Positions 1-7,511 of a stretch of 17,232 bases of DNA are shown here, piece by piece. This stretch comes from JALYOK01 sp031419835 (GTDB lineage: Bacteria > Pseudomonadota > Gammaproteobacteria > Burkholderiales > JALYOK01). Both the position numbers and the translations under genes were made by a program. A model generated the notes under the pieces. The model was not told the origin of the DNA and ran no database searches. It worked only from the letters and a program-made list of their open reading frames with translations. Positions within the stretch are counted from its first letter, which is position 1; each line of letters begins with the position of its first letter. The stretch covers positions 1 through 17,232 of the forward strand of contig JANOLP010000083.1 in assembly GCA_031419835.1 (NCBI GenBank). The letters run 5' to 3'.

Positions 1-150
1 CTTGAACGCAGTCAAGGTGATGGATCGCTTAACTCTGTTCCTCTGGGCGCCTCCATCGCCAATGGATGGCGCGTAAGCGCTTGTAGTTTCGATCGTCCAG
101 AGGAGCGCCTCTCAGTCGTAATCCAACATACGACGTTCGGCGACCATTAA
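1..150 (+). CDS. possible 3' end of an unidentified gene
   Basis: Frame 1 is open from the first base to a TAA at 148-150, giving 49 residues that end in TTFGDH. The composition is unremarkable, and an open stretch this short can arise by chance. It would be convergent with the TPR gene on the other strand, leaving about 65 bases between the two ends, which is a normal layout. I do not recognise the protein. Sequence left of the window is needed to tell whether this is a real C-terminus. Confidence 0.3.
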   Translation, partial: LERSQGDGSLNSVPLGASIANGWRVSACSFDRPEERLSVVIQHTTFGDH

Positions 151-215
151 ATATTTTCTCCTTAACTTGGCGGGGAATCGCGGAGGCTGCAGGCGATTAC
201 CTAACAACTAAACAA

Positions 216-890
216 TCAGCCTTGCCACTTCCCAGCACGTACTAGCATTTCCTTCAATCCAGAAAGGGGGAAGCCGCGAGCGTACGCTTTGTTTGCAAAG
301 TCACGCGCTTTTTCATAGTCCTTTTTGTTGAAGTAGAGCAGCCCCATGTTGTAATATAAGTTACCCATCGTTTTCTGATTCGTCAGCGCATCTTCTGCTT
401 TCTTGTATTGAGCGATTGCTTCATCGTATCGCTTTATTTTGGCGTGCGACAGATAGTTGCCGTAAAGCATTCGTACCGTACCGTCTTCTGGGCGCCAACG
501 TATCGCTCGGTCAAGCCAGCACTCAACAGTAAATCGCTGGCCATCAGGCTTGGGTTTGTTTTCCTTAAACGACAGACGTATCATTGATGCCAAGGCTCGA
601 TGATGGTTAGGAAACGCCATGAGCGTGTACCTTAGGTCGCCCGCAACCGCTTTGGGATTGTTGTAACCGGCTTCCGTAGCGCCACCTCTTAGATTTTCAA
701 CGTTTGGGGTGAAGTGATTTTGGTCTACGATAGGGAGTTTTTCGCGATAATGGACTGGATCGGTGTAGTCGAATGGTCCATAACCCCCATCTCTTCGTAA
801 CGGGTCACCGCATCCCAGAATTTGCGCAAGCGCGGGTAATGAAACCGTCAGCATCGCGGAAATAAGCACTACACGGGAAGAAAATGTCAT
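216..890 (-). CDS. exported tetratricopeptide-repeat (TPR) protein
   Basis: This 224-residue protein has a signal peptide: a basic start, a hydrophobic stretch at about 6-20 and a likely signal peptidase I site after ALA (residues 20-22). An ILGC run ending at Cys27 could alternatively be a weak lipobox. The mature part has no enzyme motif that I recognise. Residues about 135-205 contain two helical repeats of TPR type: one around YDEAIAQYKKAEDAL, and one around LYYNMGLLYFNKKDYEKARDFANKAY, where the G-Y-A spacing is typical. TPRs mediate protein-protein contacts, so a periplasmic or envelope scaffold role is plausible but inferred. The ATG at 888-890 is followed directly by the signal peptide, which supports the start. 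It is a single gene, transcribed away from the neighbouring trio. Confidence 0.75.
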   Translation of the reverse strand: MTFSSRVVLISAMLTVSLPALAQILGCGDPLRRDGGYGPFDYTDPVHYREKLPIVDQNHFTPNVENLRGGATEAGYNNPKAVAGDLRYTLMAFPNHHRALASMIRLSFKENKPKPDGQRFTVECWLDRAIRWRPEDGTVRMLYGNYLSHAKIKRYDEAIAQYKKAEDALTNQKTMGNLYYNMGLLYFNKKDYEKARDFANKAYARGFPLSGLKEMLVRAGKWQG

Positions 891-1419
891 TGTTTCGTCA
901 CCATCAATAAAAAGTTCGTCTTCGATCGCCCGCCATCACTCGACGTGATCCCTTAAAAACCAGTATGGAACGCGGTTTTAAAAGGGTTTAAAGCGCAAAC
1001 ATAGCCGCGCATTTCCCAAGTTTGAAATCCGTTTTTTTCACATGTTCCAACGTCGGTTCTAGCATGGTTCCGCAAAGCAGCCGATTGGCGTCAATCCAAT
1101 TTGCAAGCCTAGATAAATCGAGGGTTCATGCTATGGTACAGATGTCGCGCAGCCTGATGTCTTGCATGTGCTCGGAGCATTACGTTGTTGCGTGTCCCGG
1201 TATTGCGGCGGCAAAGTTGAATGCAGTATGGATTCCTCAATAGACCGATTATAAATTAAGGTAGACATTATGCAACGTCGGATGCCTTCGAAAATACAAG
1301 GAGCACGTTGAGTCGGTGGGGTAAAATGTACGAAGGCCTATGCGCTTCACGCGCATGTCGGGAAATAATTTATAAATTCTAATTTCAGCTGCTCCCAATT
1401 ACATCTAGCACGATAACAT
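891..1419. other. 529-base intergenic region between divergent genes
   Basis: This region must hold the promoters of the TPR gene (leftward) and of the ligase trio (rightward). I see no long protein-coding frame with gene-like composition. Visible elements are AT-rich -10-like TATAAA boxes at 1250-1255 and 1371-1376, a perfect 6-bp inverted repeat with a 5-base loop at 1340-1356 (ATGCGC/GCGCAT), and two possible overlapping mini-ORFs at 1270-1382. No convincing -35/-10 pair or riboswitch was recognised. The length leaves room for a long leader. Confidence 0.5.
1270..1311 (+). CDS. possible 13-residue leader peptide
   Basis: An ATG at 1270 opens 13 codons ending in TGA at 1309-1311, with an AAGG at 1258-1261 as a plausible ribosome-binding site. 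The stop overlaps by TTGA with a second possible mini-ORF (TTG at 1308, stop at 1380-1382, 24 residues), which has an AAGGAG at 1298-1303. The pair lies about 40-150 bases before the ligase gene. This could be a translated leader or pure chance. There is no homology evidence. Confidence 0.15.
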   Translation: MQRRMPSKIQGAR

Positions 1420-3015
1420 ATGAGTCAACTCATTCACGATCTGGTTTTGCAATCGGCGCGAATCGCTCCCTCCAATATTGCATTAGCCTATCAAAAACAG
1501 ACTATTAGCTACGCGCAACTCGATCGGCTTGTAGATAACGCCGCAGATCTTTTTTTAACGCTTGGCCTCGAGAAGTCGGACCGAATGGCGACGTTTCTTG
1601 AAAAACGAATCGAGAACATTGGCGCGATGTTTGCCGCCGCGAGCGCAGGCGGAGTATTCGTGCCCATAAATCCGTTGCTCAAGGGTGAGCAGGTCGCTCA
1701 CATTATGAACGACTGCGATGTCCGGATTTTGGTGACTTCGAATGATCGGTTAAAACTCCTAATTCCCATTCTAAAAGATTGCTCAAATCTTCGTGCGATA
1801 GTTTTGGTCGATTCGGACACCGGATCAGTTCCGGATCGTGAAGACGTACGTGTTTTAGGCTGGGAATCCGGACTAAGCGATGTAAAGTCGCATCGGCGTC
1901 ATCGAGTTATCGATGGTGATATGGCCTCGATACTTTACACTTCGGGGAGTACGGGAAAGCCCAAGGGTGTGGTTCTATCTCACCGCAACATCGTTGCCGG
2001 CGCGAAAAGTGTAGCGCAATATTTGGAACTCTCCTCAGAGGATCGAATTCTATCGGTTTTGCCACTCTCGTTTGATTACGGGCTTAATCAAATTACGACG
2101 ACGTTTCTCGTCGGTGCGACTGCGGTGTTGATGAATTACTTATTCCCGCGTGATGTGATAAAAGCGGTGGCGGATGACAAAATTACCGGGCTCGCGGCTG
2201 TTCCGCCACTTTGGGCCCAAGTCGCACAGTTACCTTGGCCGACGCCCGCTGTTGAAAACTTGAGATACATTACGAACTCGGGTGGTCATATGCCTGAACC
2301 TACGCTCAAAGCGCTACGTAGCGCGTTGCCAAAAACCAAACCTTTTCTAATGTATGGTTTGACCGAAGCGTTCAGATCAACTTATTTGCCCCCCGAGCAA
2401 GTGGATATTCGGCCCGACTCAATTGGGAAAGCAATTCCAAATGCGGAGATTCTCGTCGTACGTGAAGACGGCTCCGAATGTGCTGTGGATGAGCCGGGCG
2501 AGTTGGTGCACCGCGGGGTGCATGTTTCGCTTGGTTATTGGAACGATATCGAAAAGACCGCCGCGCGCTTCAAACCCGCGCCTGGGCAGCTAAGTGGCCT
2601 GGTCATGCCGGAAATGGCCGTCTGGTCCGGCGATACGGTTAAGCGCGACGAAGAAGGTTACCTTTACTTCATCAGTCGTCGCGACGAAATGATCAAGACT
2701 TCCGGTTACCGAGTGAGCCCAACGGAGGTCGAAGAGGTCATCTATGCGACGGGATTGGTGAGCGAGGTCGCAGCGTTTGGTGTGAAGCATCCGACGTTGG
2801 GCCAAGCGATCGTTGTCGTCGCAATGCCAAATTCAGGTCAAGAATTATCAGTTGAAGCACTGCTAACGTCGGCAAAACGCGATTTGCCTGGATTTATGGT
2901 GCCACAGAAAATTATCATCAGTCGCGAAAGTTTGCCGCGCAATCCAAATGGCAAGATTGACCGCAAAACTTTAGCTCAGAGCGCCGAGAATATTTTTGAT
3001 GGGAGCAACGCGTGA
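1420..3015 (+). CDS. AMP-forming acyl-CoA ligase of the exosortase A-associated type
   Basis: This 531-residue ANL-superfamily enzyme activates a carboxylic acid with ATP to an acyl-adenylate and transfers it to CoA or a carrier thiol. The family motifs are complete and in order: YTSGSTGKPKG (173-183), MYGLTE (311-316), SGD (403-405), the hinge block SRRDEMIKTSGYR (419-431) and the C-terminal catalytic lysine in NPNGKIDRK (Lys512). Length and gene partners match the ligase found with a PLP decarboxylase and an asparagine-synthase-like protein in exosortase A/exopolysaccharide loci. It is the first gene of the trio and overlaps the decarboxylase by 4 bases. No strong Shine-Dalgarno precedes the ATG, but the N-terminus aligns with the usual family start. 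The acid substrate cannot be read from the sequence. No acyl carrier protein gene is visible nearby. Confidence 0.88.
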   Translation: MSQLIHDLVLQSARIAPSNIALAYQKQTISYAQLDRLVDNAADLFLTLGLEKSDRMATFLEKRIENIGAMFAAASAGGVFVPINPLLKGEQVAHIMNDCDVRILVTSNDRLKLLIPILKDCSNLRAIVLVDSDTGSVPDREDVRVLGWESGLSDVKSHRRHRVIDGDMASILYTSGSTGKPKGVVLSHRNIVAGAKSVAQYLELSSEDRILSVLPLSFDYGLNQITTTFLVGATAVLMNYLFPRDVIKAVADDKITGLAAVPPLWAQVAQLPWPTPAVENLRYITNSGGHMPEPTLKALRSALPKTKPFLMYGLTEAFRSTYLPPEQVDIRPDSIGKAIPNAEILVVREDGSECAVDEPGELVHRGVHVSLGYWNDIEKTAARFKPAPGQLSGLVMPEMAVWSGDTVKRDEEGYLYFISRRDEMIKTSGYRVSPTEVEEVIYATGLVSEVAAFGVKHPTLGQAIVVVAMPNSGQELSVEALLTSAKRDLPGFMVPQKIIISRESLPRNPNGKIDRKTLAQSAENIFDGSNA

Positions 3016-4247
3016 GTATCGCAAAGCCCACGCATGCCCCGATGGCCAATTGGCGCGCCGTTGACGGATGTCTCCAAGTGAACGGGGTGTCGCTTACACG
3101 CTTAGCCGCGCGCGTTGGTCAGACGCCTTTCTTCGCCTATGACCGCGAATTATTGCGTAATCGGATCGCATTGCTGCGACAGCATATTCCTGCAGGTATT
3201 CACTTGCACTATGCGATGAAAGCGAACCCCATGCCCGTGTTAGTCCAGTTTATGGCGGGATTAGTGGATGGCTTGGATGTTGCATCCGGAAATGAACTAC
3301 GCGTTGCTCTTGATTCGGGAATGAATCCCGAGTTAATTAGTTTTGCGGGGCCTGGAAAAAGCGAGCGAGAACTAACCTCGGCAATCGCAGCAGGAATTAC
3401 AATCAATCTGGAATCGCCGCATGAGATGGAAACAGCCGCCTCATTGGGTCACCTCCTCGGCATTAAGCCACGCGTCGCGGTGCGCGTGAATCCAGATTTT
3501 GAGCTTAAATCCTCCGGAATGAAAATGGGGGGTGGCCCAAAACAATTTGGCATCGACGCAGAAACAGTTCCGGCGCTACTTGATCGGATGAAACAATTGC
3601 CCTTGGATTTTCAGGGGTTTCATATTTATAGCGGTTCACAAAATCTTCGCACTGAGTCCATTCAAGAAGCCCAGGAAAAAACCTTTGCATTGGCCTACCG
3701 GCTTCAAGAGGCTTCGCCAATACCGATTCGTTCCCTGAATATCGGTGGCGGGTTTGGGATACCATATTTTCCTGGCGAGTGTGCGCTTGATATTGCGACT
3801 GTCGGAGAAAATCTGCACCGCTTGATGCCGGAAGCGAAGCGCAATTTGCCTCATGCCCAAATCGTCATTGAATTAGGGCGGTATTTGGTCGGTGAGGCGG
3901 GAATCTACGTCTGTCGGATTGTGGATCGAAAAATTTCCCGAGGCCACATCTTTTTGGTCACCGATGGTGGGTTGCATCATCAGTTGGCGGCGTCGGGAAA
4001 CTTCGGCCAAGTAATTCGCAAAAACTATCCGGTTGCAATCGGCGATCGCATGGACACGGAAGTAACCGAAACCGCTTCCGTTGTCGGACCGCTTTGTACG
4101 CCGCTGGACCTACTCGCGGATAAAATGCAACTGCCGCACGCGGACATCGGTAATTTGGTGGTCGTGTTTCAATCCGGCGCCTACGGTCTTACGGCGAGTC
4201 CAACGGCGTTCTTGAGTCATCCTGCGCCCCTGGAAGTTCTGGTCTAA
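3012..4247 (+). CDS. PLP-dependent amino-acid decarboxylase (LysA/ornithine decarboxylase-like, fold III)
   Basis: This 411-residue protein has an alanine-racemase-like barrel followed by a beta domain. The PLP-binding lysine is in HYAMKANP (Lys70), the phosphate-binding glycine loop is GGGFG (245-249), and ELGR (287-290) follows. The C-terminal active-site cysteine is in VVGPLCTPLD (Cys362), as in diaminopimelate and ornithine decarboxylases. QSGAYG (387-392) is the usual PLP-contact motif. It starts with GTG inside the ligase stop (GTGA overlap), so translation is probably coupled. The family in this context is the exosortase A-associated pyridoxal-dependent decarboxylase, whose substrate is not established as far as I know. 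It probably yields an amine, which the next gene product might use. A housekeeping LysA is less likely given the neighbours. Confidence 0.87.
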   Translation: MSIAKPTHAPMANWRAVDGCLQVNGVSLTRLAARVGQTPFFAYDRELLRNRIALLRQHIPAGIHLHYAMKANPMPVLVQFMAGLVDGLDVASGNELRVALDSGMNPELISFAGPGKSERELTSAIAAGITINLESPHEMETAASLGHLLGIKPRVAVRVNPDFELKSSGMKMGGGPKQFGIDAETVPALLDRMKQLPLDFQGFHIYSGSQNLRTESIQEAQEKTFALAYRLQEASPIPIRSLNIGGGFGIPYFPGECALDIATVGENLHRLMPEAKRNLPHAQIVIELGRYLVGEAGIYVCRIVDRKISRGHIFLVTDGGLHHQLAASGNFGQVIRKNYPVAIGDRMDTEVTETASVVGPLCTPLDLLADKMQLPHADIGNLVVVFQSGAYGLTASPTAFLSHPAPLEVLV

Positions 4248-4281
4248 AAGTTAACATAAATTTGATTTAGGGAGAGCAGTT

Positions 4282-6123
4282 TTGGCTGGAATATGTGGTT
4301 GGCTTGAACTTACGGCGAAGTCTTCGCAGTCAGATATTGAAACGATGGCCGCGGCGTTGGCGCGTTTTGACGAAGCTCGTCCCCAAACAACTAGTAAATC
4401 ATGGTGCGGTCTCGCGGCAGCCGAATTGGGCGTTGTTCAACACCTCGGGGAAGACGGATCGCTATTAATAGCATTCTCGGGCGTACCCCGTTTCGCCAAC
4501 AGCGAACTAAACGAACTTTCGCGCGCGCGAGGTTACGTTGCGGCGCTGGCAACGGGCTATCGTCGCTGGCAAGGAAATCTGGCGAATCACATGTTGGGCC
4601 AGCATTCGATCGCGATAGTAGATCAAAATGATCAATCCCTATTTCTCGCCGTTGATCGTTTTGCTACCCATCCATTGAGCTATGCGATGGGCTCAAGCGC
4701 AATTCGCTTTGCGTCGAACCTAGATTCGCTCAGGGTTAGCCAAGAATTTACGCTGAACCCCCAGTCCATTTTTAACTACATTTATTTTCACGTTATCCCC
4801 GGCCCAGAAACGGTTTATCGTGACGTCCGACGCTTGTTGGCAGGCGAGTGTTTGACCTATAAAAATGGGCAGACGACCGTCAATCGTTACTGGCAACCAG
4901 AGTTCATCGAGAATCAATCCGCGCCATTCGAGGAATTGAAACATGATTTTTTGGGTGCTCTGCGTGACGGTGTGAAGAATGCCGCGGACGGGCAGAACTG
5001 TGGCGCATTTTTGAGTGGCGGAACCGACAGCTCGACGATCGCCGGCCTGCTTGGCCAGGTTTCAGGCGCACCTGCACGTACTTATTCAATCGGGTTCGAG
5101 GCGGCTGGTTACGACGAAATGGAATACGCCCGAATCGCGGCGAAACACTTCAAAACCGACCACCATGAATACTATGTGACGCCCGCCGATGTTGCCGAGG
5201 CAATTCCCAAAATTGCGCAGGTCTATGACCAACCATTCGGCAACTCATCGGCCGTGCCAACATATTTTTGCGCGCGCTTTGCCAAACAAGATGGCATCGA
5301 CCTTTTATTGGGTGGTGACGGTGGCGACGAGCTTTACGGTGGCAACGAGCGCTATGCAAAACAGCATATTTTCGAGCACTATCAACGTATGCCAAGATTG
5401 ATTCGCGGTGCTTTGATTGAACCGGCACTCGGCCTGCCGGGACTCGACAGCATCATGCCCTTACGCAAAGCAAAAAGCTATGTTGAGCAAGCGAAATTGC
5501 CGATGCCCGCGCGAATGGAAACCTATAACTTGCTCGACCGGTTTGGCGTAACAAACGTACTCGCGCCTGAATTTCTCGCCGACGTTAGTACGGCGGCGCC
5601 ATTACAACATTTGACCAAGGTCTATAGCGAGGCGCATGCCCATACGCTGATTAATCGCATGTTGGCGCTCGATTTCAAGCTGACCTTGAGCGACAACGAT
5701 CTGCCGAAAGTGTCGCGCATGTGCGAATTGGCTAAAGTCAATGTTGCCTACCCCATGCTTGATGACGGCGTGCTGGATTTTTCGTTGCGGCTCGCGCCGA
5801 ATTTGAAGTTGAAAGGAACAAAGCTGCGTTATTTTTTCAAAGAGGCGTTGCGTGGATTTCTTCCTGACGCCATCATTACCAAGACCAAACATGGCTTCGG
5901 TCTACCGTTTGGCCCGTGGTTGCGAGATTATCCGCCATTGCAACAACTTGCTTATGGAAGCCTTGAACAGCTTGGCGATCGCGGTGTTATTCGAAAAGAA
6001 TTTACTCGCGAACTAATTACGGCTGTGCGGTCCGGAAACGCCGGTTACTACGGGACGATGGTGTGGGTATTAATGATGTTGGATTTGTGGTTTACAAATC
6101 ATCGACCAACCCACAAGATTTAA
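4282..6123 (+). CDS. asparagine-synthetase-like amide ligase with a degenerate glutaminase domain
   Basis: This 613-residue protein has the AsnB layout: an N-terminal class II amidotransferase-like domain (about 1-205) and a C-terminal ATP-pyrophosphatase domain. The synthetase half is intact, with SGGTDSS (245-251), GGDGGDELYGG (344-354) and the late TKTKHGFG lysine motif. The glutaminase half is not. The protein begins MAGICGW where active enzymes begin MCGI, so the N-terminal nucleophile Cys2 is Ala. The glutamine-binding NGEIYN-type motif is replaced by AFSGVPRF (64-71). The start is TTG at 4282 with GGAGAG at 4271-4276, and no alternative start restores a Cys2. Beta-lactam synthetase is a precedent for this fold without glutaminase activity, forming an amide from an amine substrate. 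Here the amine might come from the preceding decarboxylase (inference). It is related to the exosortase-associated amidotransferases. Confidence 0.85.
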   Translation: MAGICGWLELTAKSSQSDIETMAAALARFDEARPQTTSKSWCGLAAAELGVVQHLGEDGSLLIAFSGVPRFANSELNELSRARGYVAALATGYRRWQGNLANHMLGQHSIAIVDQNDQSLFLAVDRFATHPLSYAMGSSAIRFASNLDSLRVSQEFTLNPQSIFNYIYFHVIPGPETVYRDVRRLLAGECLTYKNGQTTVNRYWQPEFIENQSAPFEELKHDFLGALRDGVKNAADGQNCGAFLSGGTDSSTIAGLLGQVSGAPARTYSIGFEAAGYDEMEYARIAAKHFKTDHHEYYVTPADVAEAIPKIAQVYDQPFGNSSAVPTYFCARFAKQDGIDLLLGGDGGDELYGGNERYAKQHIFEHYQRMPRLIRGALIEPALGLPGLDSIMPLRKAKSYVEQAKLPMPARMETYNLLDRFGVTNVLAPEFLADVSTAAPLQHLTKVYSEAHAHTLINRMLALDFKLTLSDNDLPKVSRMCELAKVNVAYPMLDDGVLDFSLRLAPNLKLKGTKLRYFFKEALRGFLPDAIITKTKHGFGLPFGPWLRDYPPLQQLAYGSLEQLGDRGVIRKEFTRELITAVRSGNAGYYGTMVWVLMMLDLWFTNHRPTHKI

Positions 6124-6177
6124 GGGTGGTTTCAAGTAGGATCTCTGGAAAACGCAAAACATTTTCCGTTGAATTTC

Positions 6178-6194
6178 CGCACAACAATAGTGCA
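6178..6194 (+). promoter_or_regulatory. putative NtrC (NRI) enhancer site
   Basis: The dyad GCAC-N7-GTGC (6179-6193) has the exact half-site spacing of the NtrC consensus TGCACCA-N3-TGGTGCA. It matches 11 of the 14 fixed positions. It lies about 135-150 bases upstream of the predicted sigma-54 start point, a usual distance for an enhancer. A GCAC at 6201-6204 gives a further half site. The call depends on the sigma-54 promoter being real. Confidence 0.45.
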
Positions 6195-6259
6195 ACACAG
6201 CACTTACTGCCCAATTCTGGGGCGTACGTCCGTAATTTTTCGAGAACGGAAACCATCCA

Positions 6260-6272
6260 TAACCAATTGATT
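6260..6272 (+). promoter_or_regulatory. IHF-binding site
   Basis: TAACCAATTGATT fits the reverse-strand IHF consensus YAANNNNTTGATW at every fixed position. It sits between the putative NtrC site and the sigma-54 promoter, where IHF normally bends DNA to bring activator and polymerase together. Confidence 0.45.
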
Positions 6273-6302
6273 TAGATAGCGTACACACGGCGGTGATCAA
6301 CG

Positions 6303-6318
6303 TGGCATGGTTACTGCA
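6303..6318 (+). promoter_or_regulatory. sigma-54 (RpoN) promoter, -24/-12 type
   Basis: TGGCATGGTTACTGCA matches the consensus TGGCACGRNNNTTGCW at all but two fixed positions. The essential GG (6304-6305) and GC (6316-6317) are 10 bases apart as required. Transcription would start near 6329, about 25 bases before the first helix of the riboswitch. Sigma-54 control fits a gene set that releases ammonia from a poor nitrogen source. Confidence 0.65.
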
Positions 6319-6353
6319 TTGAATAAGGTAGAGAGGCGAGGTATTCAATTGAC

Positions 6354-6463
6354 CGCGTCTTAAGGGCGGCTAGGGTTCCGGCTTCGATGAAGTGTCTGGT
6401 CCGAGAGCAGCCCGGTCCCATGTAACGGGATTCCACGGAGGGATAAAAGCCCGGGAGGTCGCG
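6354..6463 (+). promoter_or_regulatory. guanidine-I (ykkC) riboswitch
   Basis: The conserved blocks of the ykkC aptamer are present in order: GGCTAGGGTTCCG (6368-6380), CTGGTCCGAGAGC (6396-6408), ACGGG (6425-6429) and ACGGAGGGATAAAAGCCCGGGAG (6435-6457). An outer helix can form between 6354-6361 and 6456-6463 with one mismatch. A hairpin GGUCCC (6414-6419) with GGGAUU (6427-6432) forms P3. The RNA lies 55 bases before the ATG of the transporter binding protein. This class binds guanidinium and usually turns genes on. No terminator hairpin with a U-run lies between aptamer and gene, so control is probably translational. The GGGAUUCC of P3 (6427-6434) can pair over 8 bases with the ribosome-binding site at 6510-6517. 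Confidence 0.93.
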
Positions 6464-6506
6464 ATAAATTATTATTCATCGCCCTCTCAATTTGGCATAA
6501 ATCCGA

Positions 6507-6517
6507 AAAGGAATCTC
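6507..6517 (+). promoter_or_regulatory. ribosome-binding site, possible riboswitch target
   Basis: The AAGGAA core (6508-6513), 5 bases before the ATG at 6519, is a good Shine-Dalgarno. GGAATCTC (6510-6517) is complementary to GGGATTCC (6427-6434) in the riboswitch P3 arm, with one G-U pair. That segment is used up in P3 when the aptamer is folded, so ligand binding would free this site. Confidence 0.5.
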
Positions 6518-6518
6518 T

Positions 6519-7496
6519 ATGGCACTCACACGTACTATTTGCGGCGCAATTAGCGCCGTCTTGTTGTCCCTTTCAACAATTCCGTCTGCAATTGCCGAAG
6601 TCAAGATCGGCCTGAGCGATTGGCCAGGCTGGGTCGCTTGGTATGTTGCCGAACAGAAAGGATATTTTAAGAAACACAATGCGAACGTTAAGCTCGTTTG
6701 GTTCGCAAACTACACCGATTCGATTGCTGCGCTATCTGCCGGTCAACTTGATGCTAACTGTCAGACCTGGAGCGATACGCTGGCGCCATTGGCGAAAGGC
6801 ATCCCAATCAAGGCAATTTTGGTGAACGACAATTCCGCTGGCAATGACGCCTTAATGGCCAGCCCGAAAATCAAAACATTCGCCGACTTGAAGGGTAAAA
6901 CCGTCGCATTGGAAGAATTTAGCGTCTCTCATTTTGTGTTGGTGACAGCGCTCGCAAAAAACGGCATGAGTCTGGGTGATGTGAAGGTGACCAATCTCAC
7001 GGCCGGCGATGCGGCCGCCGCGTTTCTTGCGGGACGAGTCGACGCAGCCGTCGTGTGGAATCCTTGGGTAAATCAAATACAGGCTAGCGGCAAAGGCAAG
7101 CCGTTGTTTACGTCTAAGGACATGCCCGGACTGATTCCCGATCTACTTGTAGCACAAGAAAAAGCGATCAAGGAAAAACGTAAAGATTTCCTTGGCATGA
7201 TCCGAGCGTGGTACGACACCGTCGCATTCATTCAATCCAAACCCGATGAAGCGGCTGCAATCATGAGCAAGGTCGTTGGACTTAAGCCCGAAGAATACAA
7301 AGTCTTTTTGCCGGGAACAAAATTTTTCGGCGAGAAAGAAGTCCTCGCTGCAATGGACGAGAAAAATAGTAGTTCGTTGATTGCCGTAACGCCGACAATT
7401 TCGAAATTTTTGCTCGACAACAAACTGATGGAAGGTCGTGCCGATTTCGCAAAAGGCATCGATGCTTCACTCGTGCAAGAAGCCGCCAAACGTTAG
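6519..7496 (+). CDS. guanidine-operon ABC transporter, periplasmic substrate-binding protein
   Basis: This 325-residue protein has a Sec signal peptide: hydrophobic at about 8-22, with cleavage after AIA at residues 24-26. The mature part belongs to the NMT1/TauA/SsuA-like type 2 periplasmic binding proteins. The motif around WPGWVAWYVAEQKGYFKK, followed by the DSIAALSAGQLDAN region, is typical of the family. Such proteins capture a small solute and deliver it to the membrane permease. Databases often label close relatives as nitrate, taurine or urea-carboxylase-related binding proteins. Here the upstream guanidine-I riboswitch and the downstream enzymes make guanidine or a close derivative the likely ligand. 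It is the first gene of the operon, 15 bases before the permease. Confidence 0.88.
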   Translation: MALTRTICGAISAVLLSLSTIPSAIAEVKIGLSDWPGWVAWYVAEQKGYFKKHNANVKLVWFANYTDSIAALSAGQLDANCQTWSDTLAPLAKGIPIKAILVNDNSAGNDALMASPKIKTFADLKGKTVALEEFSVSHFVLVTALAKNGMSLGDVKVTNLTAGDAAAAFLAGRVDAAVVWNPWVNQIQASGKGKPLFTSKDMPGLIPDLLVAQEKAIKEKRKDFLGMIRAWYDTVAFIQSKPDEAAAIMSKVVGLKPEEYKVFLPGTKFFGEKEVLAAMDEKNSSSLIAVTPTISKFLLDNKLMEGRADFAKGIDASLVQEAAKR

Positions 7497-7511
7497 TTGC
7501 GTTTTTAGAAA

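Larger units (their letters stand above)
6124..6518 (+). other. 395-base regulatory region of the guanidine operon
   Basis: There is no gene here. In order it holds a possible NtrC site, a consensus IHF site, a sigma-54 promoter, a guanidine-I riboswitch and the ribosome-binding site of the first operon gene, each listed separately. I found no convincing intrinsic terminator for the upstream trio, only a weak 6-bp AT-rich repeat (GGAAAA/TTTTCC) near 6147-6168. Confidence 0.75.

Noticed and set aside
1022..1243. 73-codon plus-strand open frame starting with TTG
   Set aside because: Cys/Met/Ser-rich composition with no recognisable domain and no ribosome-binding site. Treated as a chance frame in non-coding DNA.
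3012..4247. Idea that the decarboxylase supplies or consumes agmatine/arginine and so feeds the guanidine operon
   Set aside because: No specificity evidence, a separate transcription unit with its own promoter, and partners that fit the exosortase-type trio better.
6063..6348. Plus- and minus-strand frames of 70-92 codons after the asparagine-synthetase-like gene
   Set aside because: They cross the gene end and cover the NtrC/IHF/sigma-54 elements. No domain pattern or initiation signal was found.
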